From NCBI GenBank assembly GCA_963668605.1, contig OY764903.1, forward strand, positions 4,588,001 to 4,652,000: a stretch of DNA of 64,000 nucleotides, written 5' to 3'. Within the stretch, counting starts at the first letter, position 1, and each line of letters opens with the position of its first letter. Under the pieces are notes generated by a model. That model ran no database searches. It saw only the letters and a list, made by a program, of their open reading frames with translations, and had not been told where the DNA came from. Below are positions 6,781-15,156 of the stretch, in pieces. A program made the translations under genes and the position numbers. This DNA is from G963668605 sp963668605 (GTDB taxonomy: Bacteria > Acidobacteriota > Terriglobia > Bryobacterales > Bryobacteraceae).

Positions 6781-7262
6781 TGAATTCCAAAATACAGACA
6801 CCAGATTCGTGAGGCAGAAACCACCCTAGGATCAATCGTAAGCAGCAGTTGATGTCCCAAACTCCCCCAAGCACCCGAACAGCGGGTAGTCTCCTGTTCG
6901 AATTCTTTCCGGTTCAGTCTTTTGGGAAGTGTTTTCAGGAGGGGCTGACGGGAGATACCGCAGTGGGAGGAAGCGTTTTTATACTTCCTCCTGTGTGTCG
7001 ATCACAGATTAGGAGTTGAGATGCTCATTGATAATCTCTTTTGTTTTGTAGTAGTTGCGATTCTTTCTAGTTGAGTGTTTGGAAGTTCTCACTTCCGTCC
7101 GTGGCCTATTTCGCGGGTTCTGTTCGCAAGAATAACCCATTGCGAATCAAGAAGTTGAGAGTTCTCCATAGACTCACAGACCGGCAGCGGTCAAGTAATT
7201 GACTACCTATGTCCTATCGTCATGGAGACTGCATTATCTCTACCCAAGGGAAAAGTCCTTAT
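6781..7262. other. Intergenic stretch between replication and integration genes
   Basis: No long gene. It contains a perfect hairpin GGAGGAAG/CTTCCTCC with a T-rich 10-nt loop (6966-6991), a micro-ORF (7021-7074), a GGAAGT/ACTTCC hairpin (7080-7095), and two overlapping palindromes, GACCG-GCAG-CGGTC (7179-7192) and GTCAA-GTAA-TTGAC (7190-7203), that could be integrase, excisionase or repressor sites. Confidence 0.45.
7021..7074 (+). CDS. 17-aa hydrophobic micro-ORF
   Basis: ATG with AGGAG five bases upstream, stop TGA at 7072. The peptide is MLIDNLFCFVVVAILSS, a short hydrophobic segment able to cross a membrane. Such peptides occur as type I toxins or regulatory leader peptides, but neither an antisense RNA nor a target is visible. 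Support is the ribosome site and composition only. Confidence 0.3.
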   Translation: MLIDNLFCFVVVAILSS

Positions 7263-7292
7263 TTGACAGTACGTTAGCCGATTTGCTATAAT
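7263..7292 (+). promoter_or_regulatory. Consensus promoter of the xis-int pair
   Basis: TTGACA (7263-7268), 18 bp, TATAAT (7287-7292): both hexamers are perfect. The expected start is near 7299, giving a leader of about 250 nt before the HTH gene at 7552. Confidence 0.8.
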
Positions 7293-7302
7293 TACAATAA
7301 GG

Positions 7303-7315
7303 CTGGATTATCCAG
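7303..7315. promoter_or_regulatory. Operator-like palindrome at the promoter start
   Basis: CTGGATTATCCAG, a perfect 6+1+6 palindrome lying about +4 to +16 from the consensus promoter. A bound repressor would block initiation; the binder is unknown (the HTH protein encoded just downstream is one candidate). Confidence 0.5.
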
Positions 7316-7551
7316 TTCCCAGCAGCAAGCCGGATGGCATCGGATGCTGCATCAGATTCGACTTCGAGATCTGACGGGGTGGCAACTCCGAGAAGATGTA
7401 CCCGCATGAATTTCTTTCATACGGGGTGCTGGCAACAGATCCTACTGTACGCCAGAGAGCCGTATAGCGCCGCAACTCTCCCAAAAACATTCAACGTGCT
7501 GGTGGTCTTTCATGTCTGCCAGCAACATTCACCAGTTTTAAGGACGAAGAC

Positions 7552-7752
7552 GTGACGAATTTCGAGCAAATGTTGACTAGTGAGGAGGCGGCGGCACTCC
7601 TTCAGATCCATCCTAAGACGCTACAGAAAATGGCTCGTTTAGGTCAGGTGCCAGGTTTCCGGCTTGGAGATCTATGGCGCTATAGAGCGTCAGCTCTAGA
7701 TGCGTGGGTGCGCAATGCGATAAACTCCGAAAGCCACTCGTGCCGTAACTGA
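7552..7752 (+). CDS. Excisionase-like HTH (MerR-type, HTH_17) protein
   Basis: 66 aa from a GTG at 7552 with AAGGA seven bases upstream; an ATG at 7570 is possible but lacks a ribosome site. The sequence LTSEEAAALLQIHPKTLQKMARLGQVPGFRLGDLWRYRASALDAWV is a typical winged-helix excisionase-family fold, in which the first helix pair reads DNA and the GxxWR(Y/F) strand forms the wing. Its TGA overlaps the integrase ATG (TGATG), so translation is coupled. Likely role: recombination directionality factor steering the integrase to excision, and possibly repressor of the operon. Confidence 0.85.
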   Translation: MTNFEQMLTSEEAAALLQIHPKTLQKMARLGQVPGFRLGDLWRYRASALDAWVRNAINSESHSCRN

Positions 7753-8942
7753 TGAAAGGAAAATATCATTTGTTTACGCGCACACGATATCAGGAAGGAA
7801 GTCTGATGTTGAAGGAACGGGCAAGCGGAGAGCGAGTCTGGGAGTTCCGATGCTATGAACTGGACTCCCACGGGAAACGGAAACGTCGCACGTACTCGAT
7901 TGGGTCAGAGTCGGAATACCCGACGGAATCCCATGCCCGAAAATCCTCCGTAGTGCAATCTCACCTCCTGCGGATCAACGGAAACCAAAACCCTGTTGGG
8001 ACTGTTACGCCCAATTTCGGGGCTGTGATCGCACGATACGAGCAGGAAGAGATGCCAGAACGACACAGCACAAGAATTTCGTACCAATCGTATATAGAGA
8101 ACCACATCAAACCCAGGTGGGAAAACGTCCCATTGAACGGCGTGAAGCCCATGGCCGTTGAGGACTGGCTTAAGGGATTGGCTCTTGCACCGAAAACGAA
8201 GAGTCACATTTGCAGTTTGATGCACACGATTTTTAGTTGTGCTCAACGGTGGGAACTGACCGAAAGGAACCCGCTGGATCTTGTCCGAGTGAAAGGAGGA
8301 ACCAAACGAGAGAAGGATATCCACATTCTCACGACGGAGGAATTCAATACTCTCATGACGCATTTGCGCGAACCATACCGGACTATGGTTCTCGTTGCTG
8401 GCTGTTTGGGTCTGCGTGTCAGTGAGATCATGGGTCTCAAATGGGAAGACGTTGATTCTTCCAACTCAACGGTTTCAATTCGGCGTAGTGTCGTTCATGG
8501 CCGGATTGGAGAAGTAAAGACGGAGTACTCGAAAGACACCGTACCAGTTGATTCGCAGTTAGCGAAGGCACTACGGGACCACAAAACCCGTGTGTCTGCG
8601 AATTCCGAAGGATGGATCTTCGCTAATGCTGCGACTGGGAAGCCCTACCATCAGGAGCAAATCCAGAAGACACACATTAAGGATGCAGCAACAGCGGCAG
8701 GGATAGTTCAGCCAGTCGGGTGGCATACATTCCGGCACAGCTACCGTTCATGGCTGGACGATACGAAAGCTCCCGTGGGAGTCCAAAAGGAGTTGATGCG
8801 ACACGCCAGCATCCAGACCACGATGAACGTTTATGGCAAGGCAATGTCTGACACGAAGCGGGATGCGAACGCGAAGGTAGTGGAACAGATCTTCGCTAAA
8901 CCTTTGAAGAACAACCAGGATCAGATGCCGAATGCAGCCTGA
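7752..8942 (+). CDS. Tyrosine recombinase (phage-type integrase)
   Basis: 396 aa. An N-terminal arm-binding region (1-90) is followed by a SAM-like core-binding domain (90-175) and the catalytic domain (190-370). Active-site residues visible: Arg222 in GLRVSEI, a lysine at 256 or 261, His325 and Arg328 in HTFRHS, His351 in LMRHASI and nucleophile Tyr361 in MNVYGKA. Complete and intact. It ends 68 bp before the 3' end of the initiator tRNA, the standard arrangement of an integrase next to its own attachment site. It recombines element and chromosome at that tRNA. Confidence 0.95.
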   Translation: MKGKYHLFTRTRYQEGSLMLKERASGERVWEFRCYELDSHGKRKRRTYSIGSESEYPTESHARKSSVVQSHLLRINGNQNPVGTVTPNFGAVIARYEQEEMPERHSTRISYQSYIENHIKPRWENVPLNGVKPMAVEDWLKGLALAPKTKSHICSLMHTIFSCAQRWELTERNPLDLVRVKGGTKREKDIHILTTEEFNTLMTHLREPYRTMVLVAGCLGLRVSEIMGLKWEDVDSSNSTVSIRRSVVHGRIGEVKTEYSKDTVPVDSQLAKALRDHKTRVSANSEGWIFANAATGKPYHQEQIQKTHIKDAATAAGIVQPVGWHTFRHSYRSWLDDTKAPVGVQKELMRHASIQTTMNVYGKAMSDTKRDANAKVVEQIFAKPLKNNQDQMPNAA

Positions 8943-8953
8943 TTTCTGCTAAT

Positions 8954-8973
8954 GGGAGTTTTTGGGAGTTTTG
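8954..8973. repeat. Tandem 10-bp repeat, possible integrase arm site
   Basis: GGGAGTTTTT immediately followed by GGGAGTTTTG, between the integrase stop and the tRNA. Direct 10-bp repeats beside an attachment core are the usual form of arm-type integrase sites. Confidence 0.4.
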
Positions 8974-8992
8974 TGGTTTTGCCTGAAGGCTT

Positions 8993-9010
8993 GCAACCAA
9001 CTGATTCGGT

Positions 9011-9017
<7 letters not shown>
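8993..9017. other. Probable attachment-site core at the tRNA 3' end
   Basis: GCAACCAA (8993-9000) and TTGGTTGC (9010-9017) form a perfect inverted repeat around a 9-bp spacer. The right arm is the acceptor/CCA end of the tRNA. This is the shape of a tyrosine-recombinase core site: two arms around a short crossover region. The partner copy at the far end of the element lies outside the window. Confidence 0.55.
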
Positions 9018-9087
<70 letters not shown>

Positions 9088-9092
9088 CAACC

Positions 9093-9121
9093 ATCGTAGC
9101 GCAGTGCGGCAGGCGGGTCAA
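9093..9121 (-). promoter_or_regulatory. Promoter of tRNA-fMet
   Basis: Minus strand TTGACC (9121-9116), 17 bp, TACGAT (9098-9093). The mature tRNA 5' end (9087) is only six bases past the -10 box, so there is almost no 5' leader. Confidence 0.7.
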
Positions 9122-9193
9122 CTCCTTGACGAGATTTGCTGGAAATGGCCGAAGAGGTAACCGCTACCCGGAATTGTCAGTCTATTTATGTAA

Positions 9194-10981
9194 GTGACTC
9201 GGAGATCCCTGTTCGGACTGCTTCCCGGCTTTTTGTCGCATTTCGCCCTGCACGCCCAGGTTCCCGCGCAGGATGTGCGGAATACGAATACGCCGAATAC
9301 CGATACGAATTTCGTGATGCGCTCCTACGCTTCGCTGTCGGACTGGGAAGCCCGCAAGCGCCGCCTGCGCCTGCAGATCCTGGCATCCGCCGGGCTGCTG
9401 CCGATGCCCCGCAAGACGCCGTTGCATCCACAATTCAGCGGACGGCTTGAGCGCGGCGACCACACGATCGAAAACGTGCGCATCGAGACCATGCCCGGCT
9501 ACTGGCTGGCGGGTAATCTGTATCGCCCATCCGGAAGGCGAGGCAAATTTCCCGGCGTGCTCTCGCCGCACGGCCATTGGAAACACGGCCGCTTCGAAAA
9601 CACCGCAACGGTTTCCGTACCGGGCCGGGCCATCAGTCTGGCACGGCAAGGCTATGTCGTTTTCAGTTACGACATGGCCGGCTACAACGACACGAAGCAA
9701 ACGAACCATGTCTTCGGTGGCAAGAACGAGCAACTGTGGAGTTTCGGCCCGCTGCAACTGCAATTGTGGAACTCGATTCGCGCTCTCGATTTTCTGCAAG
9801 GCCTGAAGGACGTGGACGATTCGCGCATCGCCGTCACTGGCGCTTCCGGAGGCGGGACGCAGAGTTTCCTCCTCGCCGCTATCGACCGGCGCGTGAAAGT
9901 CGCCGCACCGGTCAACATGGTGTCCGGCATGATGCAGGGCAGTTGTGAGTGTGAAAATGCGCCGGGCCTGCGCCTGGACACATCAAACATCGAAATCGCA
10001 GCGCTGATCGCGCCGCGCCCATTGTTGCTCGTCTCGGCCACCGGCGACTGGACAAAAAACGTCCCTCACGTGGAGTTTCCGGCCATTCAGAAAATCTACG
10101 CGCTCTATCGCGGGGCCGCCAACGTCGAGTCGGTCCAGATCAATGCGGGCCACAATTACAACAAGGACAGCCGCGAGGCGGTATACCGCTTCTTCGCGCG
10201 GCATCTGCTCAACGATCCCGAACCGGCGCGCATCGTGGAGCAACCCTTCGAAGTGCCCGACACCGAGGCGCTTCGCGTGTCGGACGGCAAGAAGCCGCCA
10301 GCCGGTTCGCTCGACTATGCCGGCATCTTCCAGCACTGGAAAGAGCTGCTCCCGCCGCCGCACAGCGCCCGCTTCAGCCGTTTCCTACTGTCCACCTATC
10401 TGAACGTCGAATGGCCGGATAAGGTGTGGAGCGAACTGCACAACGGGCGGGTCGGCTTGAGCCGCGTGGGCATCGAGGATCGCGTGATGGGCCAGTGGAT
10501 TCCAGGGAACTCCCGATTGCGCACCGCGCTCGTCGTTCACCCGGAGGGCGCGGCTGCGGCGCGGAAGTTGCCCTCTGTGGACAGGCTGGTGCAATCGGGC
10601 CGGACCGTACTGTTAGCCGACGTGTTCCAGGCGGGCGCAGCGAAGGCAGCCCGCAACCGCTCCCACAAATTTTTCCTCACCTACAACCGGACCGACAACG
10701 CGGCCCGCGTGCAGGACATCCTCACGGCGCTGCGCTTCCTCAACGGCCAACCCGGCGCAGGCATCGATCTGATCGGAATCGACACGGCGGGACTGTGGAC
10801 TCTATTTGCCGCCGCAGCGGCGCCGCTCGATCTGCACCTGTACGCCGATCTCTCGGAATTCCACGGCAGCGACGAGGAGTTCCAACAAAGCTTCTTCATT
10901 CCGGGAATTCAGCGCGCGGGCGGCTTGAAAACAGCACTGCGACTGGCGAAGCCGCTGCCGTTGGAGAGCATCGTTGGCTGA
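9194..10981 (+). CDS. Secreted alpha/beta-hydrolase (acetyl xylan esterase / dienelactone hydrolase type)
   Basis: 595 aa from a GTG. The N-terminus (TRRSLFGLLPGFLSHFALHAQ) has a twin-arginine-like signal, so folded export through Tat is possible. The hydrolase triad can be read: nucleophile Ser218 in TGASGGG, Asp285 in SATGDW and His320 in NAGHNYN. The first half (residues 90-340) is the catalytic domain; the last 250 residues form an extra domain of unknown role (a second, degenerate hydrolase-like part is possible). Probably deacetylates or deesterifies plant-type polysaccharides or related esters outside the cytoplasm. Its stop overlaps the next start by 8 bases. No clear ribosome site upstream of the GTG, so the exact start is uncertain. 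Confidence 0.75.
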   Translation: MTRRSLFGLLPGFLSHFALHAQVPAQDVRNTNTPNTDTNFVMRSYASLSDWEARKRRLRLQILASAGLLPMPRKTPLHPQFSGRLERGDHTIENVRIETMPGYWLAGNLYRPSGRRGKFPGVLSPHGHWKHGRFENTATVSVPGRAISLARQGYVVFSYDMAGYNDTKQTNHVFGGKNEQLWSFGPLQLQLWNSIRALDFLQGLKDVDDSRIAVTGASGGGTQSFLLAAIDRRVKVAAPVNMVSGMMQGSCECENAPGLRLDTSNIEIAALIAPRPLLLVSATGDWTKNVPHVEFPAIQKIYALYRGAANVESVQINAGHNYNKDSREAVYRFFARHLLNDPEPARIVEQPFEVPDTEALRVSDGKKPPAGSLDYAGIFQHWKELLPPPHSARFSRFLLSTYLNVEWPDKVWSELHNGRVGLSRVGIEDRVMGQWIPGNSRLRTALVVHPEGAAAARKLPSVDRLVQSGRTVLLADVFQAGAAKAARNRSHKFFLTYNRTDNAARVQDILTALRFLNGQPGAGIDLIGIDTAGLWTLFAAAAAPLDLHLYADLSEFHGSDEEFQQSFFIPGIQRAGGLKTALRLAKPLPLESIVG

Positions 10982-11963
10982 GAAACTCTCGCGCACGCTC
11001 GGGCTCTTGGCCGTGCTCGCTGCAACGCTCATTGCCGCGGACTTCGCCCCGCTTGCACCCGAGGAGTTGATCCGCGGCGCAGCGGCCGCTGGTCCGCACG
11101 CATTTTTCACCTGGGGTACGCGGCTGCTCGCATGGGACGCCGGCGGTGGCGAGCCGGCCGTGATCCGCGGCGTGGGCGAGCCCTTCGGAGAGGGCGGTTG
11201 CGTGTGGGATGTCGATCATGATGGGCGCACGGACGTCATCGTGCAGGAGAGCGTCGGCCTCGGCAAACTCGTCTGGTTCCACGCGCCCGAATGGACCCGG
11301 CACGAAATCGACTCGGAGAGCGAATTCCACGACTGCCTCGGCGCGACACTGTTTGGCCGCCGCGGCGTACTGGTGACGCATCGCCACGGGCAGGTGCGTT
11401 TCTATGAACCGCCCGCCGACAAATCCGAAAACTGGAGCCACACCGAGATCTACTCGTTCTATACGCCGTCCAACCAGGCCGGATTGCTCGTCTCGGATGT
11501 CGACGGCGACGGCCTCCTCGATATCCTCTGCGGCAATTACTGGATACGCAGCCCGCAACGCTTCGACCTGCCCTGGCGGCTATTCGCCATCAACACCTAC
11601 AGCGAACTGCCGGAATCCGCAATGATGCGGCTGGCGCTCACTCCGGAGTTGGTTGCCGCACAAGGCCATCTCGCCGATGGCAGACTCACTCGCTTTGAAA
11701 AACCGCCCGACCCGCGTGAGCAATGGAACGCGCAGCCGCTGGGCGAGGAGCTCAAACTGCGCTATCCGCACGCTCTGGCGAGCCTCGGTGGCGGCGAGTT
11801 CGTCGTTGGTGAGAACAACGGGCGCGCCTCGCGCGTGATCCTGTTTTCAAAGCGCGGGCATCGCGTGATCAGCACAGGCGCGCCCGCGCACACCTTGCTA
11901 CTTGTCGACGACCGGATCATCGCGGTCGGGCCGCACGGGATCGAAAGTTACTTGCGCAAATAA
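10974..11963 (+). CDS. Secreted FG-GAP/VCBS beta-propeller protein
   Basis: 329 aa from a TTG at 10974 inside the end of the hydrolase gene (8-base overlap, translational coupling likely). Residues 1-22 are a signal peptide. Two calcium-loop repeats typical of FG-GAP/VCBS propeller blades are present: DVDHDGRTDVIV near residue 79 and DVDGDGLLDILCGN near 177. No catalytic motif. Propellers of this type usually bind partners or carbohydrates; with the neighbouring esterase it may form a small degradative unit. The final codons overlap the convergent cupin gene by 16 bp through a near-palindrome. Confidence 0.72.
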   Translation: MAEKLSRTLGLLAVLAATLIAADFAPLAPEELIRGAAAAGPHAFFTWGTRLLAWDAGGGEPAVIRGVGEPFGEGGCVWDVDHDGRTDVIVQESVGLGKLVWFHAPEWTRHEIDSESEFHDCLGATLFGRRGVLVTHRHGQVRFYEPPADKSENWSHTEIYSFYTPSNQAGLLVSDVDGDGLLDILCGNYWIRSPQRFDLPWRLFAINTYSELPESAMMRLALTPELVAAQGHLADGRLTRFEKPPDPREQWNAQPLGEELKLRYPHALASLGGGEFVVGENNGRASRVILFSKRGHRVISTGAPAHTLLLVDDRIIAVGPHGIESYLRK

Positions 11964-12295
11964 GCGTCGTCGCCGCGAATCCAATCTTCGCGGCGCGGCG
12001 CAAACAGGTCGATAGCGAGGCTGTCCTCGAGGACTTCGACGGAGTGCGGCACGTTGGGTTCAGTCTGGATCATCTGGCCCGCGAGCACAATCTGCTCGCG
12101 GCCGGGATAGATGAACTTCAGCTTGCCCTCCACCAGCAGCGTAAGCTGCTCGTTTGCGTGGCTATGCTCCGGCACAATCGCGCCCTTGGTGAGAAAGATC
12201 TTCGCGACGGTCAGGTTTTCCGAGTGGACCACCTGGCGCGCGAGATGCGGATTGAGCTGCTCTTTGTCGATGCAAGACCAATCGTGCAGTTTCAT
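11948..12295 (-). CDS. Single-domain cupin
   Basis: 115 aa. The start at 12295 lies two bases after the upstream gene's stop (TGATTATG); longer frames run into that gene. Cupin motif 1 is PEHSHANEQLTLLVEGKLKF (His44, His46, Glu49 as metal ligands) and motif 2 is NVPHSVEVLED (His84). Small cupins of this kind bind a metal and act as isomerases, dioxygenases or sensors; the exact substrate cannot be told. It is the second gene of an operon with the acyl-CoA synthetase/acetyltransferase fusion. Confidence 0.8.
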   Translation of the reverse strand: MKLHDWSCIDKEQLNPHLARQVVHSENLTVAKIFLTKGAIVPEHSHANEQLTLLVEGKLKFIYPGREQIVLAGQMIQTEPNVPHSVEVLEDSLAIDLFAPRREDWIRGDDAYLRK

Positions 12296-12297
12296 AA

Positions 12298-15054
12298 TCA
12301 GCCGAGATCCAGTTCGGCATCGACGGTCGGATCGTTGATCTCGCGGTGCATCCGGAAGCCGAAATGCTCGCAAAGCCGCTGCATGCTGGTGTTGTCCGCC
12401 AGAATGTCGGCGCGCACTTTGCGCACCTTTTCGTCCTTGGCGATTTCGAGCAAACGGCGCATCAGCTCGCTACCGAGGCCGTGTCCCTGATACTGGTCCG
12501 CGACAACGATGGCGAATTCGGCATCCGTCGTGCCCGTCAGCTTCTGTAAGCGCGAGACGCCGAGGATTTCAGTCTCTCCGGTTAGCGGCTTGCTGCGCTC
12601 GGCTACCAGCGCCATTTCGCGGTCGTAGTCGATGAAGCAGATTTTCGTCAGGCGCTCATGCGAGACGCGCTGGCTCAACTTGAGCAACTGTAAGTAACGC
12701 AGGTACACGGTACGGTCGGAGAGGCCCTCATGGAACTGCGCCACGGCCGGTTCATCTTCGGGACGGATCGGGCGGATCGTGACCTCTTCCCCATCCTTCA
12801 TCTTCCATTTGGAGATGTACTTGGCCGGATAGGGACGGATCGCGAGGCGCGGCAACTGTTCCTTGGTCGTATCCTTGTCAAAAAGAACAACGCGCGCGTC
12901 GAGTGCGATGATCTGCTCCGGGGAGGCGAGCATCGGATTGATGTCGATCTCCTTGATGAAGCGTTGTTCCACCACCAACTGGCTGAAGCGCACCATGATC
13001 TGTTCGAGCGCCGCGAGATCGACGGGCTTGCGTCCTCGAACGCCCTTCAGCGCCGTGTAAATCTTCGTCTGCTCCATCATGCGGCGCGCCAGAGTCGTGT
13101 TCAGCGGAGGCAGCGAGAGCGCCTTATCCTTGAACACCTCCACGAGTTGGCCGCCAAGCCCGAACAGCAGGACTGGACCGAACTGCGGGTCGATGCTGCT
13201 GCCCAGGATGATTTCATAGCCTTCGAGTTTGACCATCGGCTGCACGGTGACGCCAAGGAAATGCTCCTTGCCCACCTTCTCCGCCACCGAGGTCTCGATC
13301 AGTCTGTAGGCCCTGCTCACAGCAGCGCCGTCGCGCAGGTTCAGTTGCACGCCGCCCACGTCGGTCTTGTGCGTGATCGTTTCCGAGAAGAGCTTCAAGA
13401 CGATGGGGAAGCCCATCGCCTCGGCCGCTTTCACCGCTTCCTCTTCGCTGCGCGCGATCTTCGTGGTTACGGTCGGGATGCCGTAGGACGCCAGCACCTC
13501 CTTCGACTCGAACTCGGTCAGGATGGTGCGTCCCTCGCCGCGCGCACTCTCGATGATCTGTTCGACGCGCGCGCGATCGATATCCGCGGCTTGCATGTCG
13601 AGCACGGGCGTTTCATACAGGCCGCGCATGTTATAGGCGTATTTCCACAAGTAGCAGAAGGCGCGCGCCGCGGTGTCCGGATAGGGGAACGTCGGGATAT
13701 TGGCGCTATTCAGAATTTTGATACCAGCGGCGACATCGGGTCCGCCCATCCAACTCGCGAGCACGGGCTTGTCGCCCAGCTTCGAATAGGGTTTGAGCGC
13801 CTCGGCGGTCTGGGTGGGGTCGGTCATCGATTGCGGAGTCAGTACGACCAGCAAGCCATCGCTCTCCGGGTCCTTCGCGGCGACCTCCAGCGATTTCGCA
13901 TAGCGCTCCGGGCTGGCATCTCCGATGATGTCGATGGGATTCTGATGGCTCCACGTCGGCGGAAGGAATTGGTTTAACTCCTCCATGATCGCCGGACTGA
14001 CTCCGGCTAACTCGCCGCCGTTGGTGATCAGCGTATCGGTCGCGAGCACGCCGGGACCGCCTGCATTCGTCAGAATTGTCAGGCGCGGGCCTTTGGGACG
14101 CGGCTGCTTCGCGGCCACTTCCGCCATGTAGAACAGGTCAGCGATCGTCTTCACGCGCAATACGCCACAGCGCCGGAAGGCGGCGTCGAGCACATCGTCG
14201 GAACCCGTCAGCGATCCTGTGTGCGAAGCGGCTGCCTTGCCGCCCGCCGCCGTGCGCCCTGCCTTGATCACGATGATCGGCTTGCTTAGCGCCACTTCGC
14301 GTGCGGCCGAAAGGAACGAGCGCGCATCGCCCACCGATTCCATATAAATCAGAATGCTGCGCGTGCGCGGGTCATTGCCGAGGTAATCGATCAGGTCGCC
14401 CCACCCCACATCGACCATCGAGCCGAGCGAGATGAACGCGCTGAAGCCGACCTGCTCCTCGAAGCTCCAGTCCAGCACAGCCGTACACAGCGCGCCGCTC
14501 TGGCTGATGAATCCGACATTGCCGGGACGCGCCATGCCGGCCGCGAACGTCGCGTTGACACCGGTCAGCGGGCTCATCATGCCTAAGCAGTTCGGGCCGA
14601 TAACACGGATGCCGGCCTTGCGGGCTTCGGCCAGCAACTCTATTTCCAGCTTGAGACCAGGCGCGCCCATCTCCTTGAATCCCGCCGAAATGACCACGGC
14701 TCCCTTGACGCCGTTTTCGCCGCACTCTTTGATGAGGCCGGGAATAGATGCGGGCGGCGTGATGATGACGACAAGGTCACACTGTTCGGGAACCGCCGTA
14801 ATACTCGGGTACGCTCTGATTCCCAACACGCTGTGGCGCTTCGGATTGATCGGAAAAACCGTACCTCCGAAGGGCGAGCTGATCAGGTTCCATAACGTCG
14901 TGCGCCCGACGCTGCCCGGCGCTTCCGTCGCTCCGATGACGGCGATGTTATTAGGTGTAAAAAAGACGTCCAGCGGATGTTCGCGCTTACGGGCGATCTT
15001 CTGGGCTTTGGTCGTGTCCCCGGAGGGTTTTCCGGTCGCTCCTGATGGTTTCAT
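12298..15054 (-). CDS. NDP-forming acyl-CoA synthetase fused to GNAT acetyltransferase (PatZ-like)
   Basis: 918 aa from an ATG at 15054 with AAAGGA upstream; the longer frame to 15144 has no ribosome site. Order: CoA-binding Rossmann domain (about 30-150), succinyl-CoA-ligase-like domains (150-470, with IGPNCLGMMSP and the conserved His278 in SHTGSL), ATP-grasp domain (480-700) and a C-terminal GNAT domain (760-915, acetyl-CoA motif DQYQGHGLGSELM). This is the architecture of PatZ/Pka, which acetylates lysines of acetyl-CoA synthetase and other proteins. In such fusions the synthetase half usually serves as a sensor; here SHTGSL keeps its His, so activity cannot be excluded. Probable role: acetyl-CoA-linked metabolic control in the cytoplasm. 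Confidence 0.9.
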   Translation of the reverse strand: MKPSGATGKPSGDTTKAQKIARKREHPLDVFFTPNNIAVIGATEAPGSVGRTTLWNLISSPFGGTVFPINPKRHSVLGIRAYPSITAVPEQCDLVVIITPPASIPGLIKECGENGVKGAVVISAGFKEMGAPGLKLEIELLAEARKAGIRVIGPNCLGMMSPLTGVNATFAAGMARPGNVGFISQSGALCTAVLDWSFEEQVGFSAFISLGSMVDVGWGDLIDYLGNDPRTRSILIYMESVGDARSFLSAAREVALSKPIIVIKAGRTAAGGKAAASHTGSLTGSDDVLDAAFRRCGVLRVKTIADLFYMAEVAAKQPRPKGPRLTILTNAGGPGVLATDTLITNGGELAGVSPAIMEELNQFLPPTWSHQNPIDIIGDASPERYAKSLEVAAKDPESDGLLVVLTPQSMTDPTQTAEALKPYSKLGDKPVLASWMGGPDVAAGIKILNSANIPTFPYPDTAARAFCYLWKYAYNMRGLYETPVLDMQAADIDRARVEQIIESARGEGRTILTEFESKEVLASYGIPTVTTKIARSEEEAVKAAEAMGFPIVLKLFSETITHKTDVGGVQLNLRDGAAVSRAYRLIETSVAEKVGKEHFLGVTVQPMVKLEGYEIILGSSIDPQFGPVLLFGLGGQLVEVFKDKALSLPPLNTTLARRMMEQTKIYTALKGVRGRKPVDLAALEQIMVRFSQLVVEQRFIKEIDINPMLASPEQIIALDARVVLFDKDTTKEQLPRLAIRPYPAKYISKWKMKDGEEVTIRPIRPEDEPAVAQFHEGLSDRTVYLRYLQLLKLSQRVSHERLTKICFIDYDREMALVAERSKPLTGETEILGVSRLQKLTGTTDAEFAIVVADQYQGHGLGSELMRRLLEIAKDEKVRKVRADILADNTSMQRLCEHFGFRMHREINDPTVDAELDLG

Positions 15055-15156
15055 GGCGTGTCCTTTGTGACGGCCCCGATTGGGGAAGCATGGCGATTCA
15101 ACAAATCTTCCCTTATTGTCCGATTCGACCGGCACTTCGCGCAAGTGCCGAGTGCG

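Noticed and set aside
7334..7555. 73-codon frame upstream of the excisionase-like gene
   Set aside because: No ribosome site and no recognisable content; probably part of the long leader.
12730..13977. Rightward 415-codon frame inside the PatZ-like gene
   Set aside because: Antisense of a gene with clear domains; His/Arg-rich composition typical of shadow frames.
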